DNA of 64,000 nt from Kaistella chaponensis (lineage in GTDB: Bacteria > Bacteroidota > Bacteroidia > Flavobacteriales > Weeksellaceae): positions 80,819-144,818 of the forward strand of contig NZ_FTOI01000009.1 of NCBI RefSeq assembly GCF_900156725.1, written 5' to 3'. Made by a program: the position numbers and the translations under genes. Numbering within the stretch: the stretch's first letter is position 1; each line of letters opens with the position of its first letter. Shown in pieces: positions 46,733 through 54,589 of this stretch. The notes under the pieces were generated by a model. It did not search any database, had not been told where the DNA came from, and saw nothing but the letters and a program-made list of their open reading frames with translations.

Positions 46733-47461
46733 ATGAAAAAAATTTACACTTTAATTCTTGCATTTTTATGCTTTTTCGCACAGTCGCAACCTTACAGCAG
46801 TTTGCTAAAAGACGCAAACTGGACCGTTACGAAAATTCAGTACAACGGGATTGATTATTACCCACCAATTCCTTTTACACAGTCCGGAAAAGTTGCATTC
46901 GGTGTGAATACTGTTGATGGATTTCAATCTACCTTTTACAATAATGCAAACGGAAAAGTTACATTTGGTGCCAATAATGCAACCTATTTTACATTGCAGA
47001 ATATTGTAGTCACTTTGGGGGAATATTATGGCGTCAACGAGCAACTTGTGAGAGAATTTGATGCCATGACGAACTATTTTTACGTCGGATTTCAACCCAC
47101 AGATCCATTTAATTTTCAATATGAACAAGTCTTTTCCGGCAAAAACTTAATAGTGACCAATAAGAATGGGAACAAAATTTTCTACTCTACTTTAATTTTA
47201 GGAAATAGCGAGGTTGCTGCAGGTAAAATAACTTCCATCTATCCAAATCCCGCAAAAAATGAAGTCTTCTTGAAATCATCCGAAAATATTTTCGGAAAAG
47301 TAAATGTTGAAATTTTCGATGACTCCGGGAAATTGGTTTCCCACAAGAAAATTTCCCACGCTAATTCGTTTGATGTAAGAATGCTTCAAAACGGCGTTTA
47401 TACGGTAAAAATGACCCATTCAGGAATCCATTATTCCTTCAGGTTACTCATTGAAAAGTAA
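46733..47461 (+). CDS. Secreted hypothetical protein with T9SS sorting domain
   Basis: 242 residues from ATG 46733, where the signal peptide KKIYTLILAFLCFFAQSQ begins. The ~140-residue middle starts LLKDANWTVTKIQYNGIDYY, a layout seen in small lipocalin-like exported proteins, but I cannot assign it. The sorting domain (TSIYPNPAKNEVFLKSSENI ... VNVEIFDDSGKLVSHKK) is close to that of the M36 gene upstream, pointing to local duplication of the tail. Confidence 0.82.
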   Translation: MKKIYTLILAFLCFFAQSQPYSSLLKDANWTVTKIQYNGIDYYPPIPFTQSGKVAFGVNTVDGFQSTFYNNANGKVTFGANNATYFTLQNIVVTLGEYYGVNEQLVREFDAMTNYFYVGFQPTDPFNFQYEQVFSGKNLIVTNKNGNKIFYSTLILGNSEVAAGKITSIYPNPAKNEVFLKSSENIFGKVNVEIFDDSGKLVSHKKISHANSFDVRMLQNGVYTVKMTHSGIHYSFRLLIEK

Positions 47462-47546
47462 TTTTTTTAAATTTTTCATACCAAATTCTCCTTCTCTTTT
47501 ATACACTTAATATAAAGAGGATTAATCAACATGGCTAAATACATTG

Positions 47547-48110
47547 ATGCAGAACACCATTTTAAATAAAACCGAAAAAATATCGAACTACTTCCTCGAA
47601 ATGGGAATTTTTGATTTTGAAAATGCAGGAAAATACATTAAAAAATTACCTTATAAAAGAAATCTTAATAAGGAAAATATCTTCTGTGTCTTAGAAGAAG
47701 AGGGTGGAACGTGCAGCACGAAACACGCTTTACTCAAAAGATTAGCCGATGAAAATAATTACGATGGAGTAAAACTCATGCTCGGTATTTTCAAAATGAA
47801 TGCCGAAAACACTCCAAAAATTGCCCCTGTTCTTCAGAAATATCACTTAAAAGAAATGCCTGAAGCACACAATTATCTAAAATTTAGAGATGAAATTCAA
47901 GATTTTACCACCAAAAATTCTGAACCCAAAGATTTTGTAAATGATTTGATCGAAGAAATAGAAATTAAAGCGGACCAAATTACCCAATTCAAAATCGGAT
48001 ATCACAAAAATTTTCTAGAAAATTACCTGCTGAACAATCCGCAAATTAAATATTCACCAAGTGAATTCTGGCACATTAGAGAAGAATGCATTGCCGCTTT
48101 GCAACACTAA
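47547..48110 (+). CDS. Hypothetical protein with GGTCSTKHALL motif
   Basis: 187 residues from ATG 47547. No signal peptide; mixed helical. EEEGGTCSTKHALLKRLADE (about residues 50-69) resembles the Cys-containing core of transglutaminase-like folds, and a late His (FKIGYHKNF) could complete a site. This is a tentative reading. Single gene, convergent with rplS. Confidence 0.7.
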   Translation: MQNTILNKTEKISNYFLEMGIFDFENAGKYIKKLPYKRNLNKENIFCVLEEEGGTCSTKHALLKRLADENNYDGVKLMLGIFKMNAENTPKIAPVLQKYHLKEMPEAHNYLKFRDEIQDFTTKNSEPKDFVNDLIEEIEIKADQITQFKIGYHKNFLENYLLNNPQIKYSPSEFWHIREECIAALQH

Positions 48111-48111
48111 A

Positions 48112-48142
48112 AAACCCATCAAAATAAATTGATGGGTTTCTT
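48112..48142. terminator. Bidirectional terminator between 47547 gene and rplS
   Basis: AAACCCATCAA (48112-48122) / TTGATGGGTTT (48129-48139) with flanking A and T runs. Confidence 0.85.
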
Positions 48143-48159
48143 TTATCCTTGAATCAGAA

Positions 48160-48513
48160 TTACTTTTTGTAAGCAGCGTCTTTAATTCTCGCTTTTTTAC
48201 CTCTAAGTTTTTGGAAGTAGTAGATTCTTGCTCTTCTAACTTTACCTCTTCTGTCGATTTCAATTTTTTGCAAAGCAGGCATGTTCAAAGGAAAAACTCT
48301 TTGTACACCAACATCTCCACTCATTTTTCTGATGGTAAATGTTTTCGTAGCTCCAGTTCCTCTCAATTGAAGAACAGTTCCTTTAAAAAACTGCGTTCTT
48401 GTTTTCGCGCCCTCTTTAATTTCGTAATACACAGTGATGGTGTCACCGGCTTTGAATTCTGGGAATTCTTTTTTTGTGATGTACTTGTCTTGTACGTACT
48501 TTACTAAATCCAT
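48160..48513 (-). CDS. rplS: 50S ribosomal protein L19
   Basis: 117 residues from ATG 48513; 12 upstream residues are unsupported. FKAGDTITVYYEIKEGAKTR, QFFKGTVLQLRGTG and the C-terminal RRARIYYFQKLRGKKARIKD are L19 signatures. Sits at the 30S-50S interface. Not linked here to trmD/rpsP, its partners in many bacteria. Promoter at 48587-48617. Confidence 0.97.
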   Translation of the reverse strand: MDLVKYVQDKYITKKEFPEFKAGDTITVYYEIKEGAKTRTQFFKGTVLQLRGTGATKTFTIRKMSGDVGVQRVFPLNMPALQKIEIDRRGKVRRARIYYFQKLRGKKARIKDAAYKK

Positions 48514-48586
48514 TTTTATAATAAAAATTTGTTTTGTCGAGCTAAGCAACTTTCACGTCCTTCGTCAGAGGTTGATTAACAGGTTG

Positions 48587-48617
48587 CAAAAATAAAACAA
48601 ATTTCATTAACAGCCAA
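48587..48617 (-). promoter_or_regulatory. rplS promoter
   Basis: Minus strand TTG (48617-48615), 20-bp spacer, TATTTTTG (48594-48587). Leaves a ~70-nt leader. Confidence 0.65.
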
Positions 48618-49009
48618 TACTTTATACAACAATTTTACTGTTTATTTCTAGGAGCATCAAGATTTCAGCTTCTCAGTAGATTCGGTCCCGCTTTCCATTC
48701 CAATTCCTCGCTCCTCCTACGTCGTCACTGCGGGATTTCCATTGCAATCGGGGCTAGGTTCACAGGCATTTTGGTATTCAAATTTTTTTAGTGGTTTAGT
48801 TTTTTAGTAATTGAGTAATTGAGTATTTGGGTTTTTGAGTATTTGAAATTAACGAATTTCGAATCATAAAAAGTAAAAAAAGCCAAGTTGAAAATTGGAA
48901 ACTTTCAGATAAAATTCAATCAGCAGCAAACAACATCAAACAACATCAAACAGATTTCCCCATTTCCTAAAAAAAGTGTAATTTCAAGCCACAAAATTTT
49001 TAAAAAACC
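48618..49009. repeat. Gene-free stretch with dispersed repeat and microsatellite-like blocks
   Basis: 48686-48772: repeat with GGTCCCGCTTTCCATTCC, CTCCTACGTCGTCACTGCGG and CATTGCAATCGGGGCTA, related to the 9095-9238 element at its end. 48790-48850: GAGTAATTGAGTATTTG-like repeats. 48922-48950: repeated CAAACAACAT. No ORF. Confidence 0.6.
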
Positions 49010-49711
49010 ATGATCGATAAAAGAGTAAAAAATGTGCAGGAAGCAATTGCTGGAATCAGCGACGGAATGACTTTAATCGTCGGTGGATTCGGATTATGCG
49101 GAATACCGGAAAATTCAATTAACGCTTTGGTAGAAAGCAATGTCACAGATTTGACTTGCATTTCCAACAACGCCGGAGTTGATGATTTCGGATTAGGATT
49201 GCTTTTGCAGAAAAAACAGATCAAAAAAATGATCGCTTCTTATGTTGGTGAAAATGCAGAATTCGAAAGACAAATGCTTTCAGGAGAATTAGAAGTTGAA
49301 TTAACACCACAAGGAACTCTAGCCGAAAAATGTCGTGCTGCACAACACGGAATTCCCGCATTTTATACTCCTGCAGGTTACGGAACCGAAGTCGCAGAAG
49401 GAAAAGAAGTCAAAGATTTCGACGGAAAACCCCATATTTTAGAACACGCTTACAAAGCCGATTATTCCATCGTAAAAGCCTGGAAAGGTGATCACGCCGG
49501 AAATTTAATTTTCAAAGGAACGGCCCGAAATTTCAACGCACCAATGGCGGGAAGCGGAAAAATCACCATTGCCGAAGTAGAAGAATTGGTAGAACCAGGC
49601 GTTTTAGATCCCAATGAAATCCACATACCCGGAATTATGGTGCAACGTATTTTTCAAGGAGAACATTTCGAAAAAAGAATTGAGCAGAGAACGGTGAGGA
49701 AAAGAAGTTAG
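49010..49711 (+). CDS. scoA: 3-oxoacid CoA-transferase, subunit A
   Basis: 233 residues. Glycine-rich CoA-binding loop [14 protein letters not shown], then [15 protein letters not shown] and [20 protein letters not shown], all typical of the SCOT A subunit. Moves CoA between succinyl-CoA and acetoacetate-type acids. Its B subunit is 2.4 kb downstream at 52104 rather than adjacent. Strong terminator follows. Confidence 0.93.
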   Translation: MIDKRVKNVQEAIAGISDGMTLIVGGFGLCGIPENSINALVESNVTDLTCISNNAGVDDFGLGLLLQKKQIKKMIASYVGENAEFERQMLSGELEVELTPQGTLAEKCRAAQHGIPAFYTPAGYGTEVAEGKEVKDFDGKPHILEHAYKADYSIVKAWKGDHAGNLIFKGTARNFNAPMAGSGKITIAEVEELVEPGVLDPNEIHIPGIMVQRIFQGEHFEKRIEQRTVRKRS

Positions 49712-49734
49712 TACACATTTGGATTTATTAATAA

Positions 49735-49772
49735 AAAGAAACATTTCTCAACAGGGAAATGTTTCTTTATTT
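49735..49772 (+). terminator. Terminator after scoA
   Basis: AAAGAAACATTTC (49735-49747) / GAAATGTTTCTTT (49756-49768), then ATTTT. It also faces the broken gene ending at 49774. Confidence 0.85.
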
Positions 49773-49773
49773 T

Positions 49774-50141
49774 TCAGCAATTATTTGACTCAAACTGATT
49801 CCACGCACTTTCAAAATACGCCTTTGCAATTTGCGAATAATTGAAACCATTTTTAAAATCTTTTAGATTAAAATTGGTATCTGTCCAATATCCGTAATTA
49901 TCTTTCCACGGCATTATCATAACAACTTTTTCATCTTTATCTAAACCTATTTCTCTTTCAGGAATTCCGTTTACATCAAATTTAATAAGCCAAAAATTTA
50001 TATTTTGAATTTGATTTTCAAAATCAGGATTAGCTTTTGGGAATATTGTTGAAAGAAACTTTTCTAATAAAGTAATAAAAAAATTATATTTTCAGGTTGA
50101 GAAATTTCATCAAGTTCTATTTTGAGATAAGTGTTTTTCAT
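49774..50141 (-). pseudogene. Frameshifted hypothetical gene between scoA and the ABC exporter
   Basis: From ATG 50141 the frame reads MKNTYLKIELDEISQPENI and stops at TAG after a T7 run (plus A7, 50077-50083). One extra base there joins it to an open frame of ~100 residues: ITLLEKFLSTIFPKANPDFE ... MPWKDNYGYWTDTNF ... ESAWNQFESNNC, stop at 49774. Length 368 is one base short of a multiple of three. The composition looks coding (acidic, aromatic, perhaps an immunity-type protein) but the family is not recognised. Confidence 0.7.
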
Positions 50142-50184
50142 ACGTATCAGATAACTCTCCAAATATACTAATTCACAAAAAATT

Positions 50185-51978
50185 TTAGATAACCACTTTC
50201 CTTTCTCCAATCTGCTGTCTCCACATTGCGAAATACAGTCCTTTTAATTCCAGTAAATTTTCATGAGAACCGGTTTCAATGACTTTGCCTTTTTCTAAAA
50301 CGAAAATTCGGTCTGCATGCATAATTGTGCTTAATCGGTGTGCAATGAGAACGGTGATCTGCTCTTTTTGCGCAGAAATTTCGCGGATTGTAGACGTGAT
50401 CTCTTCTTCCGTAATACTGTCCAAAGCAGAAGTTGCTTCATCAAAAATCAGCAAATGTGGTTTTCTTAATAACGCTCTTGCAATAGCGATTCTCTGTTTT
50501 TCTCCACCGCTTAATTTGAGTCCGCCTTCACCAATTACAGTTTCTATTCCTTTTTCTGCTCGTTCAATTAAAGCAGTTGCGCTGGATTTTTTTAAAGCCA
50601 TTTGTAATTCTTCGTCGGTGGCATTTGGATTTACGAACAGTAAATTTTCTTTGATGGTTCCCGCAAAAAGTTGCGTATCCTGCGTTACAAAACCAATCTG
50701 ATTCCGCAATTCATCGAAATCAATTTCATTTCCATTGATATTATTGTAGAAAATAGCGCCTTCTTTTGGGCGGTACAATCCAACCAACAATTTCACCAAT
50801 GTACTTTTTCCCGATCCACTTGGACCAACAAACGCGATCGTTTCTCCATTTTTTACTTCAAAAGAAATATCGTTCAACGCTTTGTATGAAGCAGATTGAT
50901 GCTGGAAAGATACTTTTACGAATGCCAATTTTTCGATGGCTCCGATTTGTTTTGGTGTTTGCGGTTTCTGTTCTACTGGTTTTTTCATCAACGTATCAAA
51001 ATTATTCAGCGAAGCTTGTGCTTCACGATACGAAATAATGATGTTTCCGATTTCCTGCATCGGTCCGAAAATAAAGAATCCGTAGAACATTAAAGATAAA
51101 TATTGTCCCGGAGTTACAACATTTTTAAAGATTAAAAAGAGCAAGGTAAACGTGATCATCTGCTGCAGAAAATTCACCATCGTTCCCTGAATAAAGCTCA
51201 AAGAACGAATGCTTTTTACTTTTCGCAACTCCAATCCAAGAATTTTATACGTATTGCTGTTCAGACGTTTCACTTCTTGTTTGGTTAATCCCAAACTTTT
51301 TACAATTTCTATATTTCTTAAGCTTTCTGTGGTGCTTCCTGCCAAAGTATTGGTTTCTGCGACAATGACTTTCTGGATGTTTTTAATTCTCTTGCTCAGC
51401 AAATTCGTAATGAAGGAAATGATGAAAATTCCAACCACATAAACCGGCATAATCGACCAATGCAATCGGATCGCATACACCGAAACGAAGATGATACTCA
51501 CCAAAATTCCAAAGAAAATATTGATAAAATTGGTAATAAATTTCACCGAATCTTCCCGAACTTTCGTTAAAATAGACAAGGTTTCGCCACTTCTTTGATC
51601 TTCAAATTCCTGAAAAGGCAATGCCATAGAATGTTGCAAACCATCGGTAAAAATATTAGCGCCAAATTTTTGAGTGATCACATTCACCACATAATCCTGA
51701 AAAGCTTTCGCAATTCGGCTTACCATAGCGGTTCCTATTAATAGTCCCAAAAAGTAAAAAACGCCGTGGTAAATATCGGTTCCGTACAAATAGTCGTTTA
51801 GATTTCTGGCCAGAAGTTTTTCTTTATCAAAAAAATTAGGATGCGTTACCAACTGATCGAGAATATTTCCTGTAATAGCGGGACCAAACAAAGAAAAAAC
51901 CTGATTAATGGTCGCGAGAAATAAAGATAAAATGAGCAACCATTGATGTGGTTTTAAATATTTGAGAAGTGTTTTCAT
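50185..51978 (-). CDS. ABC exporter, fused permease and ATPase (MsbA-like)
   Basis: 597 residues. N-terminal transmembrane domain of about six helices; C-terminal ATPase with Walker A GPSGSGKST, signature LSGGEKQR and Walker B LLIFDEATSALD. Homodimeric lipid or drug export is the usual role; substrate not readable. A -7 element (minus TAATTTTG, 51998-52005) is 20 bp upstream. It lies on the opposite strand between scoA and scoB. Confidence 0.93.
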   Translation of the reverse strand: MKTLLKYLKPHQWLLILSLFLATINQVFSLFGPAITGNILDQLVTHPNFFDKEKLLARNLNDYLYGTDIYHGVFYFLGLLIGTAMVSRIAKAFQDYVVNVITQKFGANIFTDGLQHSMALPFQEFEDQRSGETLSILTKVREDSVKFITNFINIFFGILVSIIFVSVYAIRLHWSIMPVYVVGIFIISFITNLLSKRIKNIQKVIVAETNTLAGSTTESLRNIEIVKSLGLTKQEVKRLNSNTYKILGLELRKVKSIRSLSFIQGTMVNFLQQMITFTLLFLIFKNVVTPGQYLSLMFYGFFIFGPMQEIGNIIISYREAQASLNNFDTLMKKPVEQKPQTPKQIGAIEKLAFVKVSFQHQSASYKALNDISFEVKNGETIAFVGPSGSGKSTLVKLLVGLYRPKEGAIFYNNINGNEIDFDELRNQIGFVTQDTQLFAGTIKENLLFVNPNATDEELQMALKKSSATALIERAEKGIETVIGEGGLKLSGGEKQRIAIARALLRKPHLLIFDEATSALDSITEEEITSTIREISAQKEQITVLIAHRLSTIMHADRIFVLEKGKVIETGSHENLLELKGLYFAMWRQQIGERKVVI

Positions 51979-51997
51979 TTTTAAAAATAATAAGATG

Positions 51998-52005
51998 CAA
52001 AATTA
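51998..52005 (-). promoter_or_regulatory. -7 element of the ABC exporter gene
   Basis: Plus CAAAATTA = minus TAATTTTG. Confidence 0.55.
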
Positions 52006-52103
52006 CAGTTATTAATTGGTTTGTTCATGGCATTCTATAGATTGTCTCGATACCATTTGTATAGGAAATGAAAAATGAATAAATTGCAGTTTAACTTAAA
52101 ACT

Positions 52104-52757
52104 ATGCTCACAAAAGAACAAATCGCCCAAAGAATTTCCAAAGAAGTAAAAGATGGTTATTACGTAAACCTCGGAATCGGAATTCCGACTTTGGTTGCGA
52201 ACTTCGTTTCTCACGACCTTTCCGTAGAATTTCAAAGTGAAAATGGCGTACTCGGAATGGGACCTTTTCCTTTTGAAGGTGAAGAAGATCCTGATCTGAT
52301 CAACGCGGGAAAACAAACCATCACGACACTTCCCGGAGCTTCATTTTTTGATTCTGCTTTCAGTTTTGGCATGATCAGAAGCCAAAAAGTGGATCTAACG
52401 ATTCTTGGCGCGATGGAAGTTTCCGAAAAAGGCGATATCGCAAACTGGAAAATTCCTGGAAAAATGGTAAAAGGAATGGGCGGTGCGATGGATTTAGTGG
52501 CTTCTGCAGAAAATATTATCGTTGCGATGATGCATGTGAATAAAGCGGGAGAAAGCAAAATTTTAAAAAACTGTACGCTTCCCTTAACGGGAGTTGGCTG
52601 CGTGAAAAAAGTAGTCACGGAATTGGCGGTTTTGGATATTACAACAAATGGTTTTAAACTGTTGGAAAGAGCTCCCGGAGTTTCTGTGGAAGATATTATC
52701 AAAGCTACCGAAGCAGATTTAATCATCGAAGGAGAAATTCCGGAGATGCAGTTTTAA
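52104..52757 (+). CDS. scoB: 3-oxoacid CoA-transferase, subunit B
   Basis: 217 residues. Catalytic Glu46 is in QSENGVLGMGP, the thioester-forming SENG motif. LGIGIPTLVANFV at the N-terminus and LTGVGCVKKVVTELAV later are family segments. Needs subunit A, encoded at 49010 in the same direction. Followed by a very strong palindrome. Confidence 0.94.
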   Translation: MLTKEQIAQRISKEVKDGYYVNLGIGIPTLVANFVSHDLSVEFQSENGVLGMGPFPFEGEEDPDLINAGKQTITTLPGASFFDSAFSFGMIRSQKVDLTILGAMEVSEKGDIANWKIPGKMVKGMGGAMDLVASAENIIVAMMHVNKAGESKILKNCTLPLTGVGCVKKVVTELAVLDITTNGFKLLERAPGVSVEDIIKATEADLIIEGEIPEMQF

Positions 52758-52769
52758 TCATAGCTTTTA

Positions 52770-52817
52770 TATAACAAAGAAATCCTTTTCAAAATTGAAA
52801 AGGATTTCTTTGTTATA
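52770..52817. terminator. Bidirectional terminator, 23-bp perfect stem
   Basis: Left arm TATAACAAAGAAATCCTTTT.. (52770-52792), right arm 52795-52817; complementary at every position with a 2-base centre. It lies between convergent scoB and the dienelactone hydrolase gene. Confidence 0.85.
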
Positions 52818-52831
52818 ATGGATTAGTGATT

Positions 52832-53575
52832 TTATTTTAAAATCTCCTTCAAGAACATCATCGTGTGATTCCAGGCTCTTTTCGACATTACAGCATTGTA
52901 ATCTGGTGATTCTGGATTGGTAAAGGTGTGTTTAGAATTCGCATACGTGATGATTTGCCAATCTGCTTTTCCTTCCTTCATTTCTGTAACCAAAGAATTG
53001 TAATTTTCTGGAGTTATGCCTTCGTCATCGGCACCGTTTTCTATTAACATTTTGGTAGAAATTGCTTCGTTTTTTCGAGCGGCATCTTTTCCAATTCCAC
53101 CATGAATAGAAACGATTCCTGAAACTGGCATTTTTCCACGTGCGACTTCCAATGCTCCAGTTCCTCCAAAACAATAGCCAATTACTGCGATTTTATCAGG
53201 ATTAGCGCCATTTTTTTTCAATTGTTCCAAAGCGAGAGCGATCCTTTTTTGGTACGCTTCAAAATTTTGTTTGTAGGAACCAGCCATTTTTCCTGCAGAT
53301 GCATAGTCGGTCGGCGTATTTCCGACTCCATAAATATCGGCAATAAAGGCGATGTAACCTGCTTTTTCCAATTCTGCCGCTGCTGTTTTTGCTTCCTTAT
53401 CAATTCCCATCCATGCTGGTAAAATCAAAACTCCGGGCAGTTTTTTTCCTGCATTCGAAGTGACCAAACCACTCAATTTTTGCGTTCCATCTTGATAAGA
53501 AACGCTTTTCAGTTTCTGACCGAATGCTGTTCCTGATGCCATGAAAAGTGCTGCTAAAAATAAATTACGTATCAT
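52832..53575 (-). CDS. Exported dienelactone hydrolase family protein
   Basis: 247 residues. Signal peptide (IRNLFLAALFMASGTAFGQ), alpha/beta-hydrolase fold with nucleophile elbow GYCFGG (Cys) and late His in NSKHTF; Asp in ENGADDEG. This Cys-Asp-His set is that of dienelactone hydrolases. Natural substrate unknown; periplasmic. Confidence 0.9.
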   Translation of the reverse strand: MIRNLFLAALFMASGTAFGQKLKSVSYQDGTQKLSGLVTSNAGKKLPGVLILPAWMGIDKEAKTAAAELEKAGYIAFIADIYGVGNTPTDYASAGKMAGSYKQNFEAYQKRIALALEQLKKNGANPDKIAVIGYCFGGTGALEVARGKMPVSGIVSIHGGIGKDAARKNEAISTKMLIENGADDEGITPENYNSLVTEMKEGKADWQIITYANSKHTFTNPESPDYNAVMSKRAWNHTMMFLKEILK

Positions 53576-53813
53576 TTTATCTAATTTTATTAGGGTAAAA
53601 GTACATACAAAATGAGCTACAATAATGACAAAATAGTAAATGATGTCGATTGATATTTTTAATCAGAAAACTAGCGCTATTTACTGATCAAAAAAGCAAA
53701 ATGTAAGTATTGGTTTTTAAATTTAAAGATTTAATTTTGTTGAAATTAGAGTGGTATTACTTTAACAAATCTAATTTTTAAGGTTTAGATTATTATAAAA
53801 AAAACAAAAGGGT

Positions 53814-54173
53814 ATGTCAAAATATAAAATCCAAAAATCACCTTTCATCGTTCCGACCACTGATGGAAAACTCATCGAAGAAATCTGGGGAAATTCGACC
53901 GGAAATTCTGGAATTTCAATTGCTCACATGGTTGCACCTCCCAATTGGAGTGAACCTTTTCAAACTCCTGAATTTGATGAATTTACCTACATTATTAAAG
54001 GTAAAAAACAATTTGAAATCGATGGGGAAATCGTTGTTTTAGAAACCGGACAAAGTATTCTTATCCAAAAAGGAGTGCGAGTGAAGTACAGCAATCCGTT
54101 TGAAAATCCTTGTGATTATCTGGCGATTTGTCTGCCTGCATTTTCGATGGATTTGGTGAATCGTGAAGACTGA
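53814..54173 (+). CDS. Cupin domain protein
   Basis: 119 residues. Small beta-barrel with EPFQTPEFDEFTYIIKGKKQ (cupin motif 1, with fewer His than usual) and QSILIQKGVRVKYSNPF (motif 2). Metal ligands are not clearly complete. Function unknown. No signal peptide. It lies just before the cobalamin riboswitch, on the same strand. Confidence 0.82.
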   Translation: MSKYKIQKSPFIVPTTDGKLIEEIWGNSTGNSGISIAHMVAPPNWSEPFQTPEFDEFTYIIKGKKQFEIDGEIVVLETGQSILIQKGVRVKYSNPFENPCDYLAICLPAFSMDLVNRED

Positions 54174-54265
54174 AATAATACCGTGTTTTTACAAATTTAT
54201 CGTTGTTTAGTGAAGTGTGTTATTTGAAATGATAAATGTCACTTTTTAATTCTTTAATTTAAAGA

Positions 54266-54273
54266 TATATTTG
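54266..54273 (+). promoter_or_regulatory. -7 element before the cobalamin riboswitch
   Basis: TATATTTG. A start about 7 bp downstream falls at the first base of the riboswitch. Confidence 0.65.
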
Positions 54274-54279
54274 CCGCTT

Positions 54280-54456
54280 GATAAAATAAGGTTGTAATCT
54301 GAATTTTCAGAAAACATTAATAGGGAATCAAGTTGAATTCTTGAGCTGTACCCGCAACTGTAAGCCATCAATAGTATTGTTATTTTTGTGTCACTGATTT
54401 TAGATCGGGAAGGCCAACAATTACTAAGCAAGCCAGGAGACCTGCCTATTTTTTAT
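54280..54456 (+). ncRNA. Cobalamin (B12) riboswitch
   Basis: Core elements in order and spacing: TTAATAGGGAATC (54318-54329), GCTGTACCCGCAACTGTAAG (54344-54363), GTCACTGA (54390-54397), CGGGAAGGCC (54406-54415) and the B12 box AGCCAGGAGACCTGCC (54431-54446). Flanks AAAATAAGG and CCTATTTTTTAT can close the P1 stem. A promoter -7 box lies just before. Downstream a small hairpin ATCTCTT/AAGAGAT (54462-54483) lacks a T-run, so control may act on translation. Known members repress the gene when adenosyl- or related cobalamin is bound. The next gene is the LRR protein at 54590. Confidence 0.95.
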
Positions 54457-54589
54457 TATACATCTCTTCGGGAAAAAAGAGATATTGATTTGGTAAAGCG
54501 TTCCTTGTTTTATCATGCTGTCTTTGTGCGTAAAGGCTTTTTCAATTTCTTTTTTTCTCTTTTTTGTGAAATAATTAAATTTTAGAAAT

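Noticed and set aside
50279..50701. 140-residue ORF antisense to the ABC exporter ATPase
   Set aside because: Covers Walker and signature motifs of the real gene; shadow.
52232..52726. 164-residue ORF antisense to scoB
   Set aside because: Shadow of scoB with no recognisable motif.
54388..54585. 65-codon ORF over the cobalamin riboswitch
   Set aside because: It translates the B12 box and the downstream leader; RNA elements explain the sequence.
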